The notes beneath the pieces are model-generated. The model was not told the DNA's origin and did no database searches. It saw nothing but the letters and a program-made list of their open reading frames with translations. From NCBI GenBank assembly GCA_013360585.1, contig JABWBH010000046.1, positions 1-45,903 on the forward strand: a DNA stretch of 45,903 nucleotides, written 5' to 3'. The position numbers and the translations under genes were made by a program. Shown here piece after piece: positions 25,539 to 32,136 of this stretch. Every line of letters begins with the position of its first letter. Positions within the stretch are counted from its first letter, which is position 1. Source of the DNA: Phycisphaerae bacterium (GTDB taxonomy: Bacteria > Planctomycetota > Phycisphaerae > UBA1845).

Positions 25539-26657
25539 TTAAAATAGGCGCATCTGCCCCCCCGTCTCCGGTCGGCGGAAACGCGCGCCGGATAAAGGGC
25601 GGATGTCGCGGTTCAGACCGTACCGGCGGGTGAAGACGTCAAAGGTCTGGGCGATCTGCTCGACGTAAGGCCCGGCCCCGCGTCCGCGCCGGCGCGAGGC
25701 GTCGTATAACTTGCCGCCGCGGGCCTGGCGGATCAGCGCTTCGACCTTCCGGGCCCGCTCGGGATGCACGTGGCGCTTCAGCCAGTCCAGAAAGAGATCC
25801 TTGACCTGATAAGGCAGACGCAGCAGCACCCACGCCGCCCGCGTCGCTCCCGCCTCGGCGACCGCCTGAAGGAGGTTCGGAAGCTCGGTATCCGTCAGCC
25901 CGGGGATGATCGGCGCCACGTTGACCGAGACGCTCACCCCCGCATCCGCCAGCTCCCGGATCACGCGCAGGCGGGCCGACGGCGCCGCCGCGCGAGGCTC
26001 CAGCCGGGAGGCCAGATCCGCGTCCAACGTGACCAGCGTGACCGTCACCCGCCCAGCGTTCTTGTCCGACAGCGTCTTCCAGAGATCGACGTCGCGCAGC
26101 ACCAGGGCGCTTTTCGTCATCGTCGACACCGGCTGACCGCACTCGGCGAGAATCTCGAGGCATTGCCGCGCGAGGCGCATCCGGTGCTCGATCGGCTGAT
26201 AAATATCCGTGATCGCGGACATGACGATCGGCTCGGGCTTCCACGAGGGCGAGGCGAGTTCCTTGCGCAGCAGCTCCGGCGCGTCGGGCTTCGCCGTCAG
26301 CTTCGTTTCGAAGTCCAGACCACAACTGAACCCCAGGTATTCGTGATAAGGCCGGGCGAAGCAGTAAATGCACCCGTGCTCGCAACCACGGTAGGGATTC
26401 AGCGTCCAGTCAAAGGGAACGTCCGAGGTCGGCGTGACGCGGTTGAGGATCCGCTGCGTCCGATCCAGGAAGACCTGGCGCTCGACGTGGTGCGTCCGGC
26501 CGTCGCCGTCCTCCCGCTCGATCCACTGCCGGTCCAGCTCCTCGCCCAGCACGTGCAGACGGACGGACTCGAAGCGGTTTCCGGGGTTCAACCCCGCGCC
26601 GCGGCGATGCGCCGGACCCTTCTGGAGCGCGTCGCGGTAGGAGAAGTCGTCCTGCAT
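25539..26657 (-). CDS. PA0069-family radical SAM protein (SplB-like)
   Basis: 372 residues from the ATG at 26657. The ATG three codons upstream (26666) lies inside the -10 box, so it cannot be transcribed from that promoter. The iron-sulfur motif CxxxCxxC is CEHGCIYC (Cys92, 96, 99), in the family context NPYRGCEHGCIYCFARPYHEYLG. Later blocks (MSAITDIYQPIEHRM, TMTKSALVLRDVDL, NVAPIIPGLTD) match the PA0069 group, related to spore photoproduct lyase. The 4Fe-4S cluster cleaves S-adenosylmethionine; the substrate of this group is unknown. The C-terminus (RRPETGGQMRLF) is typical. It is preceded by an epimerase remnant and followed by the MITE-like element. Confidence 0.9.
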   Translation of the reverse strand: MQDDFSYRDALQKGPAHRRGAGLNPGNRFESVRLHVLGEELDRQWIEREDGDGRTHHVERQVFLDRTQRILNRVTPTSDVPFDWTLNPYRGCEHGCIYCFARPYHEYLGFSCGLDFETKLTAKPDAPELLRKELASPSWKPEPIVMSAITDIYQPIEHRMRLARQCLEILAECGQPVSTMTKSALVLRDVDLWKTLSDKNAGRVTVTLVTLDADLASRLEPRAAAPSARLRVIRELADAGVSVSVNVAPIIPGLTDTELPNLLQAVAEAGATRAAWVLLRLPYQVKDLFLDWLKRHVHPERARKVEALIRQARGGKLYDASRRRGRGAGPYVEQIAQTFDVFTRRYGLNRDIRPLSGARFRRPETGGQMRLF

Positions 26658-26664
26658 TCCGAAC

Positions 26665-26692
26665 ATTATACTAACAATAAGACGCCCGTCAA
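26665..26692 (-). promoter_or_regulatory. Promoter of the radical SAM gene, predicts a leaderless mRNA
   Basis: On the minus strand TTGACG (26692-26687), a 16-nt spacer and a perfect TATAAT (26670-26665). Only 7 nt separate the -10 box from the ATG at 26657, so transcription should begin at or next to the start codon, with no room for a Shine-Dalgarno site. Confidence 0.65.
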
Positions 26693-26705
26693 GGTCGGGT
26701 AGCCG

Positions 26706-26876
26706 TCATGCGGCGTCGGTCGGCGACGCCAGCGAGGCGACGACCCGGGTCGTCGTCTCCGACATGCGGATCCCCGGGGCGTAGCCGAAGTCCCTGCGGG
26801 CGGCGGAGATGTCGAAAAAATGATCGAGGGCGAGCTGATCCGCGAGGAACCGCGTCATCGGCCCGATGCTTCCGTC
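26706..26876 (-). pseudogene. 3' remnant of an NAD-dependent epimerase/dehydratase gene
   Basis: The minus strand encodes about 50 residues ending at a TGA (26708-26706), including the stretch LDHFFDISAARRDFGYAP followed by GIRMSETTTRVVASL. This is the usual C-terminus of extended SDR sugar epimerases or 3-beta-hydroxysteroid dehydrogenase-like proteins. Upstream of the Met at 26858 the homology stops within about 6 codons and repeat-rich sequence begins, so at least 80% of the gene is gone. It is too short to be a working enzyme. The family call rests on memory of the C-terminal pattern. Confidence 0.65.
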
Positions 26877-26959
26877 CCTCCGGGACTGCGCTTTCCCCGC
26901 GCTGGCTTCGCAGCCCTGGCGGGCTGGGCAGTTGTCTGACGCCCCTGCCGGGGCTTAAA

Positions 26960-27043
26960 GGGTAGCGCCTCCCTCCGGGAGGCGAGTTTCATCGGGAAAA
27001 ACCGGCGTCACAAAGACCGGTCCCGGGTTTTTCAACAGGCTGC
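26960..27043 (+). repeat. Dispersed hairpin-headed element, copy 2
   Basis: The counterpart of 22221-22305. The hairpin stem is CGCCTCC / GGAGGCG (26966-26984 with flanking pair) and the tail TTTTTCAACAGGCTGC. Both copies lie on the plus strand between minus-strand genes. A further small hairpin, GCCCC-TGCC-GGGGC, sits just upstream (26941-26954). The surrounding 26877-27197 contains no gene. Confidence 0.65.
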
Positions 27044-27051
27044 AAAGACTT

Positions 27052-27097
27052 CCGGCTGATCCTCCGGGGCCAGGACCGCCGGCTGATCCTCCGGGGC
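27052..27097. repeat. Two 19-nt direct repeats, 27-nt period
   Basis: CCGGCTGATCCTCCGGGGC occurs at 27052-27070 and again, identically, at 27079-27097, directly after the dispersed element and about 100 nt downstream of the infC stop. Confidence 0.75.
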
Positions 27098-27197
27098 ACA
27101 GGAAATCCCGTCGATTTCCGGGCATGATCGTTAAGTTCATGCGAAGCCAAAACCCGCCAGCCGGAGTCAAGGCGAGACTCGGGTTGAAGGAGTCGGC

Positions 27198-27725
27198 CTA
27201 CCCTTGCGCTGAAGCGCCGGCGCTACGGGCGGGGACGACGACCATCGTCATGCGCCGGCCCTCGGCGGTCGGCGGGCGGATGACTTTCCCCTTTTCGCCC
27301 AGCGCCGCGATGATCTCCTTGAACTTTCCGAGGGCGAACTCCATGTTGAAGCGTTCGCGCCCCTTAAAGAGCATCGTGAACTGGACTTTATGCCCCTTTT
27401 CGAGGAACTCGAGGGCGTGACTGACCTTGATCATGCGGTCATGGTCGTCGGTCTTGGGCCGCAGGCGGACTTCCTTGAGGTCGACCTTGGCGGCGTGGGA
27501 CTGCTTCTGCTTCTTTTTCTGGGTGTACTTGAACTTGCCGTAGTCCATGATGCGGCAGACGGGGGGGGTCTCCGTCGGCGAAACCTCGACCAGATCCAAC
27601 CCGGCGGTCCGCGCCATGTTGAGAGCTTCCGACGTCGGGAGGATGCCAAGCTGATTGTTCTCCTGGTCGATGACGCGAACCGGAGAAATGCGAATCTGCT
27701 CGTTCAAACGCAGCGCCTTAACGAT
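27198..27725 (-). CDS. infC: Translation initiation factor IF-3, rare AUC start
   Basis: 175 residues if it begins at ATC 27725-27723. Both domains are normal: N-terminal NEQIRISPVRVIDQENNQLG and linker YGKFKYTQKKKQKQ, then C-terminal KEVRLRPKTDDHD and GKVIRPPTAEGRRMTMVV. IF-3 binds the 30S subunit and rejects non-canonical start codons. The TTG at 27707 is a poor start, because the only ribosome binding site (AAAGGAG, 27739-27733) is 25 nt away; the same site is exactly 7 nt from an in-frame ATC. AUU, AUC or AUA starts are known for infC in other bacteria and give autoregulation. It lies downstream of thrS with a 159-nt gap. rpmI and rplT, the usual followers, are missing. Confidence 0.93.
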   Translation of the reverse strand: MVKALRLNEQIRISPVRVIDQENNQLGILPTSEALNMARTAGLDLVEVSPTETPPVCRIMDYGKFKYTQKKKQKQSHAAKVDLKEVRLRPKTDDHDRMIKVSHALEFLEKGHKVQFTMLFKGRERFNMEFALGKFKEIIAALGEKGKVIRPPTAEGRRMTMVVVPARSAGASAQG

Positions 27726-27800
27726 GACCGGACTCCTTTACTGCAAAACCCGGAACCACGCCTGAGCGCCGCGATGGTCGCCGCCGCGCTCCCCGGGGGC

Positions 27801-27806
27801 ATTATA
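27801..27806 (-). promoter_or_regulatory. -10 box of a probable infC promoter
   Basis: A perfect TATAAT on the minus strand between thrS and infC, in the context TTTTTCGTTATAATGCC. No good -35 hexamer was seen at 16-18 nt (best GTTTCC). The predicted leader is about 70 nt long. Confidence 0.4.
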
Positions 27807-27884
27807 ACGAAAAACGCGGAACAGGAAACGCCGCATGAGACTTTTACCCGGACCCCGGAGTCGGCGGACCTTATTCAGGTTCGC

Positions 27885-30092
27885 TCACCCCGCAAGCCCC
27901 CGCGTCTGCACTTCCTTTCGGCAAGCGTCGAGAAACGCCTCCAGCGGGCGGTTCCCGAGCGTCCGTCCGTCCCGGTCGTTGACGTTGACCTCGCCTTTTG
28001 CGGCTTCGCTTTCGCCCACGACGAGAATGTAATTGATTTTTTCCTGGCGGTGACGATGCTTCTTCGGGCCGATCTTCTCGCTCGAGACGTCCAGCACCGC
28101 CCGAAGCCCCTCCGCCCTGAGGCGATCGAACACCGTCCGGGCGTAGGCTTCGCTCTTCTCGCTGACGGTGACGACGGCGACCTGCACCGGCGACAGCCAG
28201 AGCGGAAACGCGCCCGCGAAGTGCTCGATCAAAATCCCCGTGAACCGCTCCAGGCTTCCGAAGGGCGCGCGGTGAATCACGACCGGGCGGTGAGGCCGGT
28301 TGTCCGGACCGATGTAGGTCAGGTTGAACCGGTTCGCCATGTTGTAGTCCACCTGCACCGTCCCGAGCTGCCACTGCCGCCCGATGCAATCCTTGACCAC
28401 GAAGTCGATCTTCGGTCCGTAGAACGCGGCCTCGCCGACTTCCTCGGTGGCGGACATGCCGCTCGCCGCGACCGCCTGACGGATCGCCTCCTCGGAGCGC
28501 GCCCATCCCTGCGGATTGTCGATGAATTTCGGATCGCCGGGATCGTGCAGGCCGATCCGGACCCGGTAATCCTTCAACCCGAGCAGTTCGAGCACGTAAC
28601 GGGTCAGTGAGACGCACTTCGCAAGCTCGTCGGGCAACTGATCCTCGGTGCAGAACAGATGCGCGTCGTCCTGGGTGAACCCGCGGACCCGCGTCAGGCC
28701 GGACAATTCTCCGGACTGCTCATACCGGTAAACCGTCCCGAATTCGGCGAGGCGGACCGGGAGATCTTTGTAGCTGCGCGGTTCGCTCGCGTAGAGGCGG
28801 GCGTGATGCGGGCAATTCATCGGTTTGAGCAGGAAGCCGTCCGCATGCTGCAGCAGGTCGCGGATCAACTGAAGGTTGCGCGGCGCATCCGCGGGGTCGG
28901 GACTGAGGCGATGCCCGTCGGATTTTCCGGCGGCGCCGGTCAGCTCCGCGTGGCGCGAGGGATCGGCAATCCGCAACTCGTCGAGCAGGCGTGCGACCCT
29001 CCCGCCGAGCGGATCGCGCGACTTTGCCTTGTCAGCTTCGTAAAGCGCGATCCAGATTTCGTTCAGGATGCGCGACGCATCGGTTTCGTAGAGGGGGGGG
29101 AACTGCGCGTCCCGGTAATACGGAAAATGCCCGCTCATGCGGTAAAGCTCGAGGCGTCCGATGTGCGGGGTGAACACCGGGTCGTACCCCTGCTCGCGGA
29201 GCTTGCCGCGCAGGTGCTCCTCGAGCACGAGGCGGACGGTCGCGCCCTTCGGTTTCCAGAGGATCAGACCGCTGCCGGCGAGCGGGTCGATCGTGAAGAG
29301 GCCCAGCTCCTGCCCGAGGACGCGGTGATCGCGGGCTTTCGCCTGCTCGATCTGGTCCAGGTAGGCGGCGAGCGACGTCTTCTTGAAGAACGCGGTTCCG
29401 TATACGCGCTGCAAGCGCTGATCGTTGACGTCGCCGCGGTAATGCGACCCGCTGACCTGGCGGACCTTGAACGCTCCGATGACGCCGGTGGAGGGGACGT
29501 GCGGACCGCGGCACAAGTCCTCGAAGTCCTGACCGACGCGCTCCCCGGTGACGTAAAAGCTCAGGACGTCTCCTTCGGCGCGCTCGGCGTTGTCGATCTT
29601 GTATCGGTTGCCTTCACGGGCGAGCTTCGGCATCGCGTCCGCGCGCGGCATCTCGACGCGGGTGAACCGCCGGTCCTCCCTGATGATCCGGGCCATCTCG
29701 GACTCGATCCGCTCGAAGTCCTCGGGGGTGATCGAGCGGGGCAGATCCAGATCGTAGTAGAAGCCGTCCTCGACCGGCGGTCCGTAAACGAGCTTCGTCT
29801 CGGGGAAGAGCGCGCAGACGGCTTCGGCCATCACGTGAGCCGTGCTGTGTCGAAGCACATAAAGCGCATCGGGGTCGTCGTCGGACTTCGTGAGGATCCG
29901 GATCGCGCCGTCCCCCGGGAGCGGGCGGTGGAGGTCGAGGATTTCGGATCGTCCGTCGCGAGTGAACTTGCCGGCGATGGCGGCGCGCGCCAGCCCCGCG
30001 CCGATCTTCGCGGCGATGTCGGCTGTGGTCGACCCCGGCGGAAGCTCCAGACCGGTTCCGTCCGGAAGCGTGATGTGCAAGACGGTGCTCAT
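27885..30092 (-). CDS. thrS: Threonyl-tRNA synthetase with catalytic-domain insertion
   Basis: 735 residues against about 640 usually. TGS domain at 1-65, editing domain with HSTAHVMAEAV and the GSHYRG / DFEDLCRGPHVPSTG blocks, class II catalytic core and anticodon domain. The zinc ligands are kept: Cys in MNCPHH, His in QDDAHLF and His in VVIHRAPFGSLERF. Between PLYETD and FLLKPMNCP (about 28840-29080) some 75-85 extra residues, rich in charged and Pro residues, replace the short loop of the E. coli enzyme. NCPHH instead of the common NCPGH is also notable. The ATG at 30092 directly precedes the TGS domain; no Shine-Dalgarno site is visible. Confidence 0.95.
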   Translation of the reverse strand: MSTVLHITLPDGTGLELPPGSTTADIAAKIGAGLARAAIAGKFTRDGRSEILDLHRPLPGDGAIRILTKSDDDPDALYVLRHSTAHVMAEAVCALFPETKLVYGPPVEDGFYYDLDLPRSITPEDFERIESEMARIIREDRRFTRVEMPRADAMPKLAREGNRYKIDNAERAEGDVLSFYVTGERVGQDFEDLCRGPHVPSTGVIGAFKVRQVSGSHYRGDVNDQRLQRVYGTAFFKKTSLAAYLDQIEQAKARDHRVLGQELGLFTIDPLAGSGLILWKPKGATVRLVLEEHLRGKLREQGYDPVFTPHIGRLELYRMSGHFPYYRDAQFPPLYETDASRILNEIWIALYEADKAKSRDPLGGRVARLLDELRIADPSRHAELTGAAGKSDGHRLSPDPADAPRNLQLIRDLLQHADGFLLKPMNCPHHARLYASEPRSYKDLPVRLAEFGTVYRYEQSGELSGLTRVRGFTQDDAHLFCTEDQLPDELAKCVSLTRYVLELLGLKDYRVRIGLHDPGDPKFIDNPQGWARSEEAIRQAVAASGMSATEEVGEAAFYGPKIDFVVKDCIGRQWQLGTVQVDYNMANRFNLTYIGPDNRPHRPVVIHRAPFGSLERFTGILIEHFAGAFPLWLSPVQVAVVTVSEKSEAYARTVFDRLRAEGLRAVLDVSSEKIGPKKHRHRQEKINYILVVGESEAAKGEVNVNDRDGRTLGNRPLEAFLDACRKEVQTRGLAG

Positions 30093-30102
30093 CAGGCGGG
30101 GC

Positions 30103-30131
30103 AATATAACGCGGCGGCTCGGCGATCCCAA
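30103..30131 (-). promoter_or_regulatory. thrS promoter, near-leaderless
   Basis: TTGGGA (30131-30126), 17-nt spacer, TATATT (30108-30103) on the minus strand. The ATG follows the -10 box after 10 nt, so the leader should be only about 3-5 nt. The usual long regulatory leader of thrS (operator or T-box) is therefore absent at this promoter. Confidence 0.6.
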
Positions 30132-30171
30132 GCGGGAGCGGGTTTGACGGTTTGAAACGGCGCGGGGCAGC

Positions 30172-30200
30172 TTGTCGAGGAGGGGCGCGGGTGTTATATT
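30172..30200 (+). promoter_or_regulatory. infA promoter
   Basis: TTGTCG (30172-30177), 17-nt spacer, TATATT (30195-30200). Predicted leader about 38 nt, containing CAGGAG 6 nt before the infA ATG. It is divergent from the thrS promoter, the two -35 boxes lying about 40 nt apart. Confidence 0.6.
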
Positions 30201-30244
30201 CCGGCCCGACGGTCGCCCCGACGGCGCGATCTTTCAGGAGCGGC

Positions 30245-30472
30245 ATGGCGAAATCGGCGGATGTCATTGAATTAGAAGGCACCGTGGTGCAGGCGTTGCC
30301 CAACGCGATGTTCCAGGTGCAGGTCGTCGTGGGAGACGACACGCACCGGGTGCTTTGCACGATCTCCGGGAAGATGCGGAAGAACTACATCCGCATCCTG
30401 CCGGGCGATCGCGTTCTGATCGAGATATCGCCCTACGACCTGAATCGCGGACGGATCACCTACCGCCGCTGA
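30245..30472 (+). CDS. infA: Translation initiation factor IF-1
   Basis: 75 residues, a single OB-fold domain: [20 protein letters not shown], then [20 protein letters not shown] and the terminal [14 protein letters not shown]. All match IF-1, which occupies the ribosomal A site during initiation. AGGAG is well placed before the ATG. It is monocistronic here, divergent from thrS, and a hairpin terminator candidate lies about 200 nt downstream. Confidence 0.96.
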   Translation: MAKSADVIELEGTVVQALPNAMFQVQVVVGDDTHRVLCTISGKMRKNYIRILPGDRVLIEISPYDLNRGRITYRR

Positions 30473-30676
30473 CGTGCCCGTCCGGACACGTCCGGTCCGT
30501 TCCGCTCCTGCAATTCACAAGGAGATGCGACTTGGGGTATCCACGTCGAGCGCCGAGTTTCTCCTGTCGCCGCCGGCGCACGCCGTCGATCCGCCGCGTT
30601 GACGGGGAAACTCAGCCGTCTCGCATGAGGAGGGAGGGACGAACAACGCCCCTCGGCGGTGCGGGTAAAAACAACG

Positions 30677-30714
30677 GACGGAAGGCACCGCCGTGGCGGG
30701 TAGCGCCTTCCGTC
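30677..30714. terminator. Bidirectional intrinsic terminator candidate
   Basis: Inverted repeat GACGGAAGGC / GCCTTCCGTC (10 bp) with a nested CCGCC / GGCGG. On the minus strand it is followed by CGTTGTTTTT, a good U-tract for the transcript of the lysine-rich gene. On the plus strand, serving infA, the following GTCGTTTCGGTTT is weaker. Confidence 0.6.
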
Positions 30715-30889
30715 GTCGTTTCGGTTTCGATGACCGAATTCGCTTCGCGTGCGGTCGATTCAAGCCGTGGCGCGGACCGTCAAACCGAATCCGCCGTGCG
30801 AAGCACCTCGAAGAGGCTTCAATTTGAAGCGGCCTTCACTGACTTCGACCGATGCATGACCGGTCGATGCCGCTAGCACGTCACCGTGC
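30715..30889 (-). other. Hairpin-rich 3' region after the micro-protein gene
   Basis: No gene is visible. In the minus-strand RNA several hairpins follow: a 10-bp stem with one bulge that starts at the stop codon (CGCTAGGCACG / CGTGCTAGCG, 30895-30871), GCTTCAA-A-TTGAAGC, and CCTC-TTC-GAGG. With the promoter at 31.0 kb and the terminator at 30.68 kb this gives an RNA of about 310 nt of which only 75 nt are coding. The remaining part of the spacer, 30473-30676, shows nothing. Confidence 0.35.
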
Positions 30890-30964
30890 CTAGCGCTTCT
30901 TCGAAGCTTTCTTCTTCCCAGCCTTCTTGGTCGCCTTCTTAGCGGCCTTGCGCTTCTTCGCCAT
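30890..30964 (-). CDS. 24-residue lysine-rich micro-protein
   Basis: Reads MAKKRKAAKKATKKAG and continues with lysine, Ala, Ser and Arg to a TAG. 13 of 24 residues are Lys and 2 are Arg, in Ala/Lys repeats like the tails of histone H1 or Hc1-type proteins. Coding is supported by an outstanding ribosome binding site: AAAGGAGGTGAT, twelve consecutive bases complementary to the usual 16S rRNA 3' end, ending 4 nt before the ATG. A consensus-like promoter lies just upstream and a terminator downstream. A role in nucleoid or RNA binding is likely from charge alone and is inference. It is shorter than most gene callers accept. Confidence 0.7.
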   Translation of the reverse strand: MAKKRKAAKKATKKAGKKKASKKR

Positions 30965-30989
30965 CTCAATCACCTCCTTTCCACATTTC

Positions 30990-31017
30990 AGAATACCCTT
31001 CCGGTCCGACTTGTCAA
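30990..31017 (-). promoter_or_regulatory. Strong promoter of the lysine-rich micro-protein gene
   Basis: Perfect TTGACA (31017-31012), 16-nt spacer, TATTCT (30995-30990), with an A/T-rich upstream stretch (GGAAAAATTTCTTT) that resembles an UP element. The leader would be about 20 nt, holding the very strong ribosome binding site. Confidence 0.6.
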
Positions 31018-31194
31018 AAGAAATTTTTCCTCAAGTTCGGACCGATGCCTCCTGATATCGGCAGCCGACCCGCCGACGCATGAGCCGATCCGCGCGCTGC
31101 GAGTGCCACGGTGTTGACGCTTGCACCGCGCGCGGCGCGGACGCATCGCGCCGCGTGCGTGTTCGTCGCCGGATGAGCCGAAAGCAGCTTTTTT

Positions 31195-32067
31195 TCAGGC
31201 GTTTTCGCACACATTCGCCTCGAGCCGCTGCGCATCCGTTTCGCGGATCCACGTGACGACGTCGCGCAGGAAAGGTTCGGGGTCGGCCTCGAATTCGAGA
31301 CTGTGCCGCGCCGCGTCGTAGCGCGTGACGCGCGTTCCGGGCCAGTTCAGATCGCGGATGAAAGCTTCCGTCCGCGCGTTGTCGATGATCCGTTCCTGAC
31401 CGGCGAGGAGGAGATGCACGGGCGCCGGGGAGTGCGACCCCAGCCGCGCGCAGGTCCGGTCCAGGCGCCGCGACGCCAGGTAGAACGCCGCTGTCGCCTG
31501 ACGCAGCGTGAGCGGGTCCGCGTCGATGAAGCGTTGCTTCGGACGGTGCGCGGTGAAAAGCTCCGCGTCGTTGAGCGGAATGTCGAAGCGGCGACACGGG
31601 TCCGTCACCATCGCGACCCCGATCCGGAACTTCTCGGCTGGCGTGACTCCGACGAGGGGGAACAATCCCGGTGTGACCAGGGTCAACCCCTGCACGCCAG
31701 CGCCGTCCGCCACATAGGCCGCAACCGCCAGCTTTCCCCCCCAACTGACGCCTAAGAGATGATATCCGTCCTTTCCGCTCCGCATCCGGAGCGCGTCGCG
31801 GGCCGCAGATACGTCGGAAAGCAGTTGTTCCGGCGACGCCGCATGACCCCGATCCCGGGCGTTGCGTCCGCTACCTCGCCGATCCGGCTGGAGCACCGCG
31901 TAACCGGCGTCCCGCAGACGCCGCGCGGACGCCTCGTACCAGCCGCAATGAGACTGGATGCCGTGAAGATACAACACCGCGCCGGCGGGGTGCTTCGGGG
32001 ACCAGTACCGCGCGTAGGCCTCGTATCCGTCGGAGAGCGTCAGGCTGATCTCCTCGAAGTCGCCCAC
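31195..32067 (-). CDS. Alpha/beta hydrolase, lysophospholipase-like
   Basis: 290 residues from the GTG at 32067, chosen because the upstream in-frame TTG lies beyond the promoter. The oxyanion segment [19 protein letters not shown] and the nucleophile elbow GVSWGGK (Ser108) are typical of serine aminopeptidase S33/monoglyceride-lipase-like proteins. The catalytic His is probably in AARHSLEFE; the acid probably lies around GQERIIDN. Such enzymes hydrolyse lipid or other esters, and the substrate is unknown. It is divergent from the uracil-DNA glycosylase gene. The spacer 30965-31194 upstream of the micro-protein shows no other gene. Confidence 0.82.
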   Translation of the reverse strand: MGDFEEISLTLSDGYEAYARYWSPKHPAGAVLYLHGIQSHCGWYEASARRLRDAGYAVLQPDRRGSGRNARDRGHAASPEQLLSDVSAARDALRMRSGKDGYHLLGVSWGGKLAVAAYVADGAGVQGLTLVTPGLFPLVGVTPAEKFRIGVAMVTDPCRRFDIPLNDAELFTAHRPKQRFIDADPLTLRQATAAFYLASRRLDRTCARLGSHSPAPVHLLLAGQERIIDNARTEAFIRDLNWPGTRVTRYDAARHSLEFEADPEPFLRDVVTWIRETDAQRLEANVCENA

Positions 32068-32074
32068 GCCGGTT

Positions 32075-32103
32075 ATACTAACGTCCGCGCGCCCGAGACT
32101 CCA
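32075..32103 (-). promoter_or_regulatory. Possible promoter of the hydrolase gene, leaderless geometry
   Basis: TAGTAT (32080-32075) sits exactly 7 nt before the GTG at 32067, the same geometry as at the radical SAM gene. The -35 candidate TGGAGT at 17 nt is weak. On the plus strand the same bases include TATACT (32074-32079), which could serve the glycosylase gene. Confidence 0.35.
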
Positions 32104-32136
32104 CCCCCGCAAGCGCTCGCGTGAAGGAGAACCGCT

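Noticed and set aside
26955-27170. Minus-strand frame of 71 residues downstream of infC
   Set aside because: It is a translation of the dispersed element and the 27-nt direct repeats; no start signal.
30531-30603. Possible 25-residue gene after infA with AAGGAG before ATG
   Set aside because: The GGAG touches the ATG with no spacer and the peptide shows no conservation pattern or composition signal.
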